From Phycisphaerales bacterium (GTDB taxonomy: Bacteria; Planctomycetota; Phycisphaerae; Phycisphaerales; UBA1924): 64,000 nt of DNA. The notes beneath the pieces are model-generated. The model had not been told where the DNA came from, searched no databases, and saw only the letters and a list, made by a program, of their open reading frames with translations. The stretch is from positions 1 through 64,000 of the forward strand of contig JALUWX010000044.1 of NCBI GenBank assembly GCA_027019265.1, read 5' to 3'. Numbering within the stretch: position 1 is the stretch's first letter; the number at the start of each line of letters is the position of its first letter. Positions 33,886 through 41,440 of this stretch are shown here, piece after piece. Both the position numbers and the translations under genes were made by a program.

Positions 33886-34323
33886 TCAAGGTCTGGGGAG
33901 CGGGTTGTCGTCTGCATCGAAGCCGCCGGCCCAGACTTCGCCTGTGGTGGCGCTGTAGACCCACCCGTGGGTGGTCTGGTATTCGGAGTCCGGGGTGTCG
34001 GAGATCGCGATGACCTTGGCGTTGTCGCCTCCGACGTAGGGGTTGAGGGGTGCTTCCTTGAGGTATTCTCGACCGACGAGTTCTCCCCAGGTCCCTTCGC
34101 CGGCTTCGACGCTCGGGAGCAGGTTCTCGTGGCGCGCCTGATAGACCTCAACGGCGCGTTGGAGTTTGTGGAGTTCGTGGAGCGTGGTCCCGATCGCGGC
34201 TTCCTCGGTGGATCGTCCCATGGAAGCGACGACGATGGCGGCGAGGACCCCGAGTATGACGACGACGATGAGGATCTCGACGAGGGTGAATGCTCGTCTG
34301 GTTGTGTGCTGGATCGGTGTCAT
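33886..34323 (-). CDS. GspG-like pseudopilin with Ala before the processing site
   Basis: 145 residues. The leader reads TTRRA/FTLVEILIVVVILGVLAAIVV, so residue -1 is Ala where prepilin peptidases nearly always have Gly. The Glu at +5 is kept. The mature protein follows the GspG plan: long helix (TLHELHKLQRAVEVYQARH), then a compact end (LKEAPLNPYVGG, TTHGWVYSATTGEVWAG) typical of the major pseudopilin. It lies between two other pilin genes on the same strand and probably shares their transcript. Confidence 0.88.
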   Translation of the reverse strand: MTPIQHTTRRAFTLVEILIVVVILGVLAAIVVASMGRSTEEAAIGTTLHELHKLQRAVEVYQARHENLLPSVEAGEGTWGELVGREYLKEAPLNPYVGGDNAKVIAISDTPDSEYQTTHGWVYSATTGEVWAGGFDADDNPLPRP

Positions 34324-34410
34324 CGGATCATCCCCTGTTTCATCGAAGACGGGCGGGTTCGTCTCCGAACCCGCCCGGTGCGTGGTAAGCGAGGGCGTTG
34401 TGCCCTGAGA

Positions 34411-34839
34411 TTACGGCTGGATCGCGACGATGTTGCCCGTGGCGCGGTCGTAGGCCCAACCATCGGTGGAATCGGCGATCTCGAAGACGCTCGCGTCCGT
34501 ATCGAACGCGGTGGACGCGACGACGGAGCTCGAGTTGGTGAAGGGGTTGACGGGGATTTCCTTGAGGTAGTTTTCGCCGACCATGGTGCCCGCGGTGGTC
34601 GCGTTGCCGAAGCCATCGGTCACGAGGTCCGGGTAGACGCCGCCGTTGCGAGCGGCCCAGAGCTCGAGCTGGGACTCGATCGTCGAGACCTGGGTCGCGA
34701 CGTTCCCGCCACGCGCTTCGTTCGCGGCGTTGGTGAACTGGGGGACGACGATCGCGGCGAGGATCCCGAGGATCACAACGACGATCAGAATTTCGACCAG
34801 GGTGAAGCCCTTGGCCACGGTGGTGCGTGCTGTGTTCAT
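34411..34839 (-). CDS. GspG-like major pseudopilin
   Basis: 142 residues. Canonical prepilin leader AKG/FTLVEILIVVVILGILAAIVVPQF, then a helix (ATQVSTIESQLELWAARNGG) and GspG-type ending (YLKEIPVNPFTN, DGWAYDRATGNIVAI). It is the first gene of the minus-strand pilin-secretin series. AAGGAG lies nine bases before the ATG. Its strong ribosome-binding site and position suggest it is the most abundant subunit. The ATPase (GspE/PilB) and platform protein (GspF/PilC) are not within the window. Confidence 0.9.
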   Translation of the reverse strand: MNTARTTVAKGFTLVEILIVVVILGILAAIVVPQFTNAANEARGGNVATQVSTIESQLELWAARNGGVYPDLVTDGFGNATTAGTMVGENYLKEIPVNPFTNSSSVVASTAFDTDASVFEIADSTDGWAYDRATGNIVAIQP

Positions 34840-35153
34840 AGTTCGAACTCCTTCGTACGTTGCCGTTGGTCATCCCGGCGGTGCTGTTCCGGCGGGCGAG
34901 TCCGAGCCCATCCTCCTCGGACTCGGAACATGTTCATGTCACCCTCCGGCGGCAACGCGCCGCTCAGGGATGAACCAAAGATCACAAACAAGTCATCGGG
35001 AACACAACCGATCTGGTTGATCGAGGGGCACGTTGTGGGTGCTCTGCACGGGGTCATTTGTCTGGTTGCGCCGGCCGCGCCGGTCGTGACGGCGGACTCC
35101 ACTCGAAGCGGGTCGATCTCGGACGCTCCGTGTTGCCGATAACATCGCAGAAA
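34840..35153 (-). other. Leader and promoter region of the pilin-secretin operon
   Basis: No gene supported. It holds the AAGGAG ribosome-binding site of the pilin gene and a perfect ten-base palindrome, GAACATGTTC, at 34926-34935, about 90 bases from the start codon. Several GC-rich partial inverted repeats occur near 35065-35090. No convincing -35/-10 pair was identified. Confidence 0.5.
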
Positions 35154-35177
35154 AAACACCCCGTCTTCGGGGTGTTT
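35154..35177. terminator. Rho-independent terminator of the HEAT/pseudo-receiver gene
   Basis: Perfect ten-base stem AAACACCCCG (35154-35163) / CGGGGTGTTT (35168-35177), tetraloop TCTT. Read on - it is followed by six T residues, so it ends the 35204-37411 transcript and separates it from the pilin operon. Confidence 0.88.
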
Positions 35178-35203
35178 CGTGGGAACGGGGTTCGGATCCC
35201 GGA

Positions 35204-37411
35204 TCAGCGGGTTTCGGATTCGCTCGAGAGGATCAGGGGGAGGAGCTCGGTGTTCTCGATCTCGAGCGCGCCCATCGCGGCGACGGCGGCCGTCGCGAGG
35301 GTGTCGTCGCTGTCCTGCGCGAGTCGGATGAGGGCGCGGGTCTGACGATCGGTCAGCATGTTCCCGTATCGCTTGCCCGAATCGCCCAGGAGCGCGAGGA
35401 GCTCGAGACGCTCGTCGGCGCTGGAATCCATCACACGCTCCATGATCGCTTGCTGCGCGGTGTCACGGTTGACGTAGGAGAGGATCTCGGAAACATCGAG
35501 CATGGTCTGCCCGTCAACGCCTTCGACGACATCGATGAGGATGGTGGAAGCATCGAGGACGTTGAGGACGCTGTTGTTGGAGACGGCGAGGTTCAGGAGG
35601 ACGGAGATCGCACGCTCTGCGTACATATCCGCTTCGTCCTGGGTGATCGGACCACCCGAGGCGTTCTCGAGGAGCTGATCGACGGCCGTCGCGATGTTCG
35701 CGTTGGAGATCTCGACCCGGCGGGCGGCGACGGTCTGGTCGCTGAGGTACTGACGGCGGAGGGGCTCGAGATCATCCGCGTTCATCAGCGCGAGCACGGG
35801 GGTCACGCTCATCTGCTGGTCGTTCCGGGCGCTCTCGATGGTCAGGACCGTGTCGTCGTAGCTGAGCGCGGAGACGATCAGGTCGATCGAGGACGCTTCC
35901 GCGATGGAGGCGCCGAGCCCGGAGAGCCCTTCGGGCGCGGGAGGGAGGACCTGGAACCCGTCCCGTTCGAGGAGGGAGCGGTATTGGTCGTAGGACTCCC
36001 GATCCGACCCGGTGAGGACGATCGCGTAGCGGGCGGAGGCGTCACGGACGGCGCTCGCGAGGAGGGGGATGACCCGTTCCGCGCCGTTGAAGGTCTCGGC
36101 CGGCTGGGCTTTCCCGAGCGCCAGCGCTGCTTCGAACTGGACGCGCCGGTTCTGGTAGCGGAGCGCTTCGAGGAGCGGGTAGCGGGAATCGACGGGCTGG
36201 CCCCAGAGGGAACGCGGGCCGGCGGTGGTCGCGAGGGCTTCGATCGAGGATCGGACGAGGGGGGTGTCCCGGGTGTCGATCCCTCGTCGGAGGACAAGCT
36301 GCATGATGTCCGGGCCGGACGCGGTCCCGAAGTACTCGGCGTCACGACGATCGGCGGGGTACATGGGGTTGTCGTACCCGGACGGGGTATCGAAGGAACG
36401 GGAGTAGTTGGACGCGATCCAGAGCGCGAGGGTTTCCATATCGCTCGAATCGAGGGTGAGCGAACGCTCCGCGGTGCGCATCGCCATCGCTTCGTGGAAG
36501 ATGTCGGTCATAACGGGGGTCATAACGAGCCCGAGCCCCGGGTCGTAGTCCCAGACGAGCTGGTAGTCCTCGCCGGCGAAGCTGGTGAGCTGGGAGGGCT
36601 CGGCGTAGTAGGAGTTCGCGAGCTGCGCGTAGAGATCGGCGACATCCGCGTTGGGATCACCCCCGAGACGCGCGATCGACTTCGCGCAGGCCTGACGGAC
36701 TCCGCTGTTGTTCGTGCGTTGGTACAGGTCCACGAGCGCGGGGACGCTGGTCCGGTACGGGATGAGCCCGAGGACCTCGACAACGGCTTCCTGACGGGTC
36801 GCGTTGAGCCCGTCGAGCGACGCGACGAGGGGTGCGATGGACTGACGCCCCATATCGACGAGGAGGCGCTGGACCTGCGCCTTGAGCGCGAGGTTGTCCT
36901 GCTGGAGGTAGGCATCGAGGAGCTGGGGCATCGCGTATTCACCGGCGGCGATGAGGCGCTGACGGCCCAACTGACGGGCGCGGAGCCCGCCGGTCAGAAG
37001 CTCGATGTTCCGGGCGATCTCGTCCGGGTTCCGGGCGCGATCGAGCTTCCCGTTCCGGTAGAGCGCGTCGAGCTCGGCGGCGATGGGCTCGAGCGCGGGG
37101 ACGCGCATCGCGGCGGCGACGGCTTCTTCGAAGCGATCGAGCTCACGGGATTGCTCGACGAGATCCACGAACTGCTCGGGATCGAGCCCGGCGTCGAGGA
37201 GCTGGCGGCCGAGATCGGCGGCGACATCGAATCGGGCGATCTTGACGAAGTGGATGAAGTCGTTGAGGAGGGTGCTCTCCTGCTCGAACTCGTTGGACAC
37301 GGGCTGAGCCGCGGCACAGGTGATCGACGCGGGGACGCTCAGGGCGCCGGCGGCGAGGATCAGGCTCATCGACGCGGTCAGGGTGGACATGGTCCGTCTG
37401 GATCTCGACAC
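35204..37411 (-). CDS. Exported HEAT-repeat protein with a receiver-like domain lacking the phospho-Asp
   Basis: 735 residues. The signal peptide (SMSLILAAGALSVPASITCAAA-Q) sends it to the periplasm. Residues about 140-290 contain HEAT/Armadillo repeats (YAMPQLLDAYLQQDNLALKAQVQRLLVDMG; SIAPLVASLDGLNATRQEAVVEVLGLI), then a less repetitive part with further repeats near 400. Residues about 461-585 look by eye like a CheY fold: AIVLTGSDRESYDQYRSLLERDGFQV, SIDLIVSAL where a receiver has DLIxxD, TPVLALMNADD and VEIS in place of the KP strand. The phosphorylatable Asp reads Ala. A C-terminal helical tail follows. Function unknown; probably a protein-interaction scaffold. Start is ATG 37411 or 37390. 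Confidence 0.75.
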   Translation of the reverse strand: MSRSRRTMSTLTASMSLILAAGALSVPASITCAAAQPVSNEFEQESTLLNDFIHFVKIARFDVAADLGRQLLDAGLDPEQFVDLVEQSRELDRFEEAVAAAMRVPALEPIAAELDALYRNGKLDRARNPDEIARNIELLTGGLRARQLGRQRLIAAGEYAMPQLLDAYLQQDNLALKAQVQRLLVDMGRQSIAPLVASLDGLNATRQEAVVEVLGLIPYRTSVPALVDLYQRTNNSGVRQACAKSIARLGGDPNADVADLYAQLANSYYAEPSQLTSFAGEDYQLVWDYDPGLGLVMTPVMTDIFHEAMAMRTAERSLTLDSSDMETLALWIASNYSRSFDTPSGYDNPMYPADRRDAEYFGTASGPDIMQLVLRRGIDTRDTPLVRSSIEALATTAGPRSLWGQPVDSRYPLLEALRYQNRRVQFEAALALGKAQPAETFNGAERVIPLLASAVRDASARYAIVLTGSDRESYDQYRSLLERDGFQVLPPAPEGLSGLGASIAEASSIDLIVSALSYDDTVLTIESARNDQQMSVTPVLALMNADDLEPLRRQYLSDQTVAARRVEISNANIATAVDQLLENASGGPITQDEADMYAERAISVLLNLAVSNNSVLNVLDASTILIDVVEGVDGQTMLDVSEILSYVNRDTAQQAIMERVMDSSADERLELLALLGDSGKRYGNMLTDRQTRALIRLAQDSDDTLATAAVAAMGALEIENTELLPLILSSESETR

Positions 37412-37782
37412 AGGTCGCTCCTCGTGGTCTTCGTTCCTGGCCCAGTCTCCGGGCCCTGTGCTTCCAGCACCCCACTTTTTGGGTTGCTGGGTGGGTTCTC
37501 AGTCGTGGGAGCATCGTATACGGACAGAGCCGCGAGTGTGTTGCTCACGCGAAACGCCCTTCTCGGGCGAGCGAGCACTGTATCGGACCCGACGGGCTCA
37601 TTCAAATGCTGGGGGGGACGAGCGTTGCGGAGGCGGGTTGCCCGTCTGAATAAGCGGGAAATTGCCCCAACCTTGTCGGATCGGGTGACACACCTGAAGC
37701 CGGAGCGGGTTCGGCCCGATGGAGGGTCGGACCGAGCGTGCGGATTGCGCCGGCCCACTTCTGCGTTACCACGAGGTGTGCG
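37412..37782. other. 371-base divergent intergenic region
   Basis: Lies between the exported HEAT/pseudo-receiver gene (-) and the HTH-receiver gene (+). A hairpin at 37464-37490 (arms CCAGCA / TGCTGG with inner CCC/GGG) sits in the leader of the minus-strand gene. A weak + promoter candidate is TTGCGG, 17 bases, GAATAA near 37613-37641. The + gene has GAGGTG just before ATG 37783. No gene is supported inside. Confidence 0.45.
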
Positions 37783-38361
37783 ATGCCGATCGAAAAAGAT
37801 GTCTTGACCACAGGCGAGGTTGCGAAGATCTGCAACGTCGCGCCCCGAACCGTCTCCAAGTGGTTCGATTCGGGTCAGCTCAAGGGCTACAGGATTCCTG
37901 GGTCCAAGGATCGGCGCATCCCCGTCGCGGAGCTGTATCGCTTCATGAAGGCGCACCATATCCCGATGGACGGGATCACCACGGGGACGACCCGGGTGCT
38001 CATCGTCGATTCGGATGAAGAGGTCAGCGATGTGCTGAGCCGGGTGCTCTCGGAGCAGACGAACTACGAATCCCAGATCGCGAGCAACGCGTTCGGGGCC
38101 GGGCTTGCGTGCGAGCGGTTCCGTCCTCATGTGGTGCTGATCGATATCCACGTCACGGATGCGGAACCCCGGGAGCTCGCTTCCATGATCCGCTCGAGCG
38201 ATGCGATGCAGATGACCCGGCTCATCGCGATGTCGGGAAAGCTGACGGATGGACAAGCCCAGGGGCTGTCGGCCGCTGGGTTTGATTCGTTCCTGAAGAA
38301 GCCCTTCCAGGTGCGCGCGATGATCGAAGCGATCGAGCGTGCGACCAGCATCATCCACTGA
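37783..38361 (+). CDS. Regulator with N-terminal excisionase-type HTH and C-terminal receiver
   Basis: 192 residues. Residues 7-57 are a MerR/excisionase-like winged helix (LTTGEVAKICNVAPRTVSKWFDSGQLKGYRIPG, then DRRIPVAELYRFMK). Residues about 70-188 are a receiver: VLIVDSDEE (acidic pocket), VVLIDIHVTD with phospho-acceptor Asp121, IAMSGK (Ser151) and FLKKPF (Lys172/173). Most response regulators place the receiver first; here the order is reversed. Without a kinase beside it, its input is unknown. It is transcribed away from the exported pseudo-receiver gene and could control that gene or the pilin locus (inference). Confidence 0.88.
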   Translation: MPIEKDVLTTGEVAKICNVAPRTVSKWFDSGQLKGYRIPGSKDRRIPVAELYRFMKAHHIPMDGITTGTTRVLIVDSDEEVSDVLSRVLSEQTNYESQIASNAFGAGLACERFRPHVVLIDIHVTDAEPRELASMIRSSDAMQMTRLIAMSGKLTDGQAQGLSAAGFDSFLKKPFQVRAMIEAIERATSIIH

Positions 38362-38385
38362 TCGACAACCAACACGAACATTGAG

Positions 38386-38422
38386 CACCCGTGATCGCAG
38401 GGACGCGACCACGGGTGTTTTT
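38386..38422 (+). terminator. Rho-independent terminator
   Basis: Stem CACCCGTG (38386-38393) / CACGGGTG (38410-38417), with an inner TCGC/GCGA pair, then a T-run. It ends the HTH-receiver transcript. Confidence 0.8.
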
Positions 38423-38462
38423 GTGTCTCGCTCACCCCATGATGAAGGGGGATTCATGTTGG

Positions 38463-38501
38463 CCCGATCCGAATCGGGATCGCGGCGGTGGCGTATATCA
38501 T
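38463..38501 (+). promoter_or_regulatory. Candidate dps control region: inverted repeat and -10-like sequence
   Basis: CCCGAT (38463-38468) and ATCGGG (38473-38478) form an inverted repeat around CCGA. TATATCAT (38494-38501) downstream would serve as -10. The repeat overlaps where a -35 would be, as expected for a repressor site. Suggestive only. Confidence 0.35.
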
Positions 38502-38555
38502 GTCATGAACACGCTTCAAGACACACCAATACCGACAACACTCAGGAGTGACACC

Positions 38556-39011
38556 ATGACCATCCCCAATGCGAAATACCCCGCGCAGCAAGCCGAACTC
38601 CTCCAGAACTGTGTCGCTGCGACGATCGATCTGGCGCTGAATATGAAGCAGCTCCACTGGAATATCCGTGGTCCCAAGTTCAAATCGATCCACGAGTTTC
38701 TCGACATCATCATCGACCATGCGCGCCTCGCAACGGACGAGATGGCGGAGCGGATGGCAACCTTGGGACAGCCCGCGATCGGGCAGCGCGGATCGCTCCC
38801 CGAATCCTCCTTGGCTTCGCTCCCCGATGAGTTTGTGACGGACGAACGGGTGATCGCGCTCGGGACTTCGGCGCTCGAGCAAACCATCGCGACCCTCCGG
38901 GACGCGCGGGAGAAGCTCGCGGATCTCGACGCGGTCACCGAGGACCTCGTCATCGGGATGCTCGCGGACCTCGAGAAGGACCTCTGGATGCTCTCGTCGC
39001 ACGCGATGTGA
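38556..39011 (+). CDS. dps: Dps-family ferritin-like protein
   Basis: 151 residues. Dps forms a 12-subunit shell that oxidises and stores iron and protects DNA. The intersubunit ferroxidase ligands are visible: His34 in LHWNIRG, His46 (IHEFLD), Asp61 and Glu65 in DEMAERMATLG. AGGAG at 38544-38548 is seven bases before ATG 38556, which decides the start over the in-frame ATG 38505. The Lys-rich DNA-binding tail of E. coli Dps is missing. Terminator follows. Confidence 0.93.
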   Translation: MTIPNAKYPAQQAELLQNCVAATIDLALNMKQLHWNIRGPKFKSIHEFLDIIIDHARLATDEMAERMATLGQPAIGQRGSLPESSLASLPDEFVTDERVIALGTSALEQTIATLRDAREKLADLDAVTEDLVIGMLADLEKDLWMLSSHAM

Positions 39012-39028
39012 TGGATCGGGCTGGATAA

Positions 39029-39072
39029 AAACACCAGCGGCTCGCACGGGTGTGCGAGCCGCTGTTCGTTTT
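39029..39072. terminator. Bidirectional terminator between dps and the M42 peptidase gene
   Basis: Thirteen-base perfect stem CAGCGGCTCGCAC (39035-39047) / GTGCGAGCCGCTG (39052-39064), loop GGGT, T-rich on both flanks (TTCGTTTT on +, GTGTTTTT on -). Confidence 0.9.
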
Positions 39073-39088
39073 GGTTCCCCGGATGGGG

Positions 39089-40162
39089 TTACTTGAGGTC
39101 GCTCATCGCGGCGGCGAGGACGTCGCGGGCCGCTTCGAGATCCTTCTTGTCGATCATTTCGGTGACCGTATGGATGTAACGGGTCCCGACGGTGACGCCG
39201 ACGGCCTTGGCACCAGCGGCCGCTTGCTGCGCGGCCGCGCCGTCCTGACCACCCGCGGCGAGGATCGAGCGCTGGTAGGGGATGCGCTTCTTCTTCGCGA
39301 TAGACTCGACCTTCTCGACGAGTTCGTGGTCGGAGATGAAGGACCCGTCCTTGATGTGGAGCGCGAAGCCCTTACCCTGGGTGGTGACGGCTTCGCTCTT
39401 GGGGACACCCGGGGTGTCGCAGGAGAGGGTCACATCGATCCCGATCCCGAGGTCGGGTTTGACGGCGTAGGAGGCGGTCTTCGCGCCGCGGAGCCCCACT
39501 TCTTCCTGGGTCGTGAACGCAACGACGATCTCGCACGAGTGCCCGGACTTCGACTTCGCGAGAGCGCGGACCGATTCGATCCCGAGCCAGCACGCGACAC
39601 GGTTGTCGAGCGCTTTGGACACGCACTTGGTCCCGATCTCGAGGAAAGGCTCGTCCATGACGATGTAGTCACCCACACGGAAGTTCTTCTGGACCTGCGC
39701 GGGGGTCATCCCCGTGTCGATGAAGAACTCCTTGACCTCGGGGACCTTTTTGCGGTCCTCGGGGCTGGAGATATGGACGGGACGCCCGCCCGGGTTCATC
39801 ACCGCTTTGTGATCGCCGTCTTTGGCGCAGACGAGGACACGGCGGGAGAAGAGGTTGCGCGGATCGAACCCCCCGGCGGGGTTCACCCAGAGGAACCCTT
39901 GGTCGTCGATGCTCGAGACGTAGAACCCGATCTCGTCCATGTGGCACAGGAGCATGAGGACCCGGGGGTCCGAGGTCTTCTTGACGGACCCGCTGGCCGT
40001 CCGGGGCTTGCGACGACAGATCAGGGAGCCCATGGCATCGGTTTCGATTTCGTCGAAGAGCCCGTCGATTTCCTTCTCGATCAGGGCGCGGACGCGTTCT
40101 TCGCGCCCGGGGACGCCGGGGGTTTCGCAGAGGTTTTTGAGCAGATCGGTGTTCAGCGCCAC
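39089..40162 (-). CDS. M42-family metallo-aminopeptidase
   Basis: 357 residues, usual length for the M42 (glutamyl aminopeptidase/endoglucanase M) family, large cytosolic oligomers that trim peptides. Metal and catalytic residues are recognisable: CHMDEIGF with His74 and Asp76, LDNR, TTQEEVGLRGA (catalytic and metal Glu), GIDVTLSCDTPG (Asp), and a final ligand His in RYIHTVTEM. The N-terminus LLKNLCETPGVPGREERVR is typical. The neighbouring gene is divergent (ygfZ). Confidence 0.95.
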   Translation of the reverse strand: MALNTDLLKNLCETPGVPGREERVRALIEKEIDGLFDEIETDAMGSLICRRKPRTASGSVKKTSDPRVLMLLCHMDEIGFYVSSIDDQGFLWVNPAGGFDPRNLFSRRVLVCAKDGDHKAVMNPGGRPVHISSPEDRKKVPEVKEFFIDTGMTPAQVQKNFRVGDYIVMDEPFLEIGTKCVSKALDNRVACWLGIESVRALAKSKSGHSCEIVVAFTTQEEVGLRGAKTASYAVKPDLGIGIDVTLSCDTPGVPKSEAVTTQGKGFALHIKDGSFISDHELVEKVESIAKKKRIPYQRSILAAGGQDGAAAQQAAAGAKAVGVTVGTRYIHTVTEMIDKKDLEAARDVLAAAMSDLK

Positions 40163-40235
40163 GAGAGACTCCTTGGTGAACGTAACAAATGAGAGGTCCG
40201 AGTCTGATGCTCTCCATGATCAGACCAGCTTCTAT

Positions 40236-40247
40236 CGTAGCGCTACG
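40236..40247. promoter_or_regulatory. 12-base perfect palindrome in a divergent promoter region
   Basis: CGTAGCGCTACG lies between the M42 peptidase and ygfZ start codons (113 bases). A dimeric regulator could bind it. The flanks TATCG and CTACGAT resemble -10 elements for the two directions. Not identified with any known operator. Confidence 0.35.
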
Positions 40248-40276
40248 CCGCGCGGTCCTCCCCTACGATCCCCACC

Positions 40277-41440
40277 ATGCTCCACGAGTCCCCCATCACA
40301 CCCCGGCGCGAGAGCGAAGACCTCACATCGATCGTCTACGGCACGGACGAACACCCAACCCGGGTGATCGAATCGTTCGGGGACCTTGATATGGAATATG
40401 CCTCGATCCGGAAGGGATGCGTGGTCTTCGACGCGCCCCACCTGGGCTCGCTCACGATCTCGGGGGACGAACGGCTCGGGTTCCTCAACAACATGCTGAC
40501 AGCAAAGCTCGACGACCTGACACCCGGGTCCTCGATCGGGTCGTTCTGGCTCAACCGTCAGGGACGGATCGATGCGGACCTGAGACTGGTCCAGCAGGAC
40601 AGCTCGATGACGGTCCGGCTCGATCGGCACCTCGCAAACGCGAGCGCGTCATCGCTCGAAGGGTACGTGTTCGCGGAGGACGTCGAGATCAAGGACACAA
40701 GCGCAGAGACCCACTGGATCTCGCTCCACGGCCCGACGGCTGTCCGGGTGATCGAGTCAATCGCCGACGACGGGTTCACACCCCCCGAACCCAACGGGAA
40801 CACAACGGTGACGATCTCGGGGGTCGAGGTCGTTCTCGATCGAGAGGACCTGACGGGGGAGGTCGGGTACTGGCTCTGTGTCCCCGTGGGGGATGCTGCA
40901 AAGGTCTACAACGCGATCATGGATTCGGGGGAAGCGGATCCGTCGCTCAAGCTGCGCGAGACGGGGTGGCTCGGGATCAACACGGCGCGGATCGAAGCGG
41001 GGAATCCGCTGTTCAATGTCGATTTCGGCCCCGACAACCTCCCGGCCGAGTCCGGGATCATGGACCGGCGTGTTCACCTCGCGAAGGGGTGCTACCTCGG
41101 TCAGGAAGTCGTCGCGCGCATGCACGCGCGCGGGGTCCGGAAGCAGAGCGTGGTCGCGCTGCGCCTCGACAGCCAGCGTGTGACGATGGAGCAGCAGCAG
41201 GTACTCCAGCCCATGTCCGGGGCGCACGTGCACGTCCGGGGTCAGGACACCGAGACCCCCGTGGGCGCGGTGACCAGCTCCACCATCTCCCCGATGCTCG
41301 GCGCGATTCCGATCTGCTTCGCGATGCTGAAGGACGCGCATACCGCGCCCGGGACGGAGCTGAGTGTCCAAGCGGAGGGACAGCACGCGCCGTGTGTCGT
41401 CGCGGATACGCTCGTCTTCTGGTCCCACGCGCAGGGGTGA
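40277..41440 (+). CDS. ygfZ: Folate-binding protein YgfZ (iron-sulfur protein maintenance)
   Basis: 387 residues, related to glycine-cleavage T protein. YgfZ/IBA57 uses tetrahydrofolate to support synthesis or repair of iron-sulfur enzymes. The decisive signature is Lys270-Gly-Cys272-Tyr-Leu-Gly-Gln-Glu (KGCYLGQE), followed by MHARG. N-terminal blocks (FLNNMLTAKLDDLTPGSSIGSFWLNRQGRIDADLR) and GWLGINTARIEAG agree. The gene meets ribD tail-to-tail with no intervening base. Confidence 0.93.
   Translation: MLHESPITPRRESEDLTSIVYGTDEHPTRVIESFGDLDMEYASIRKGCVVFDAPHLGSLTISGDERLGFLNNMLTAKLDDLTPGSSIGSFWLNRQGRIDADLRLVQQDSSMTVRLDRHLANASASSLEGYVFAEDVEIKDTSAETHWISLHGPTAVRVIESIADDGFTPPEPNGNTTVTISGVEVVLDREDLTGEVGYWLCVPVGDAAKVYNAIMDSGEADPSLKLRETGWLGINTARIEAGNPLFNVDFGPDNLPAESGIMDRRVHLAKGCYLGQEVVARMHARGVRKQSVVALRLDSQRVTMEQQQVLQPMSGAHVHVRGQDTETPVGAVTSSTISPMLGAIPICFAMLKDAHTAPGTELSVQAEGQHAPCVVADTLVFWSHAQG

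Noticed and set aside
35450-37807. 785-codon frame on + opposite the HEAT gene
   Set aside because: Antisense to a protein with a signal peptide and repeats; product is low complexity.
38488-38512. dif-like sequence near GGCGTATATCATGTCATG
   Set aside because: The left half resembles a XerC arm but the right half does not match a XerD arm, and it lies where the dps promoter is expected.
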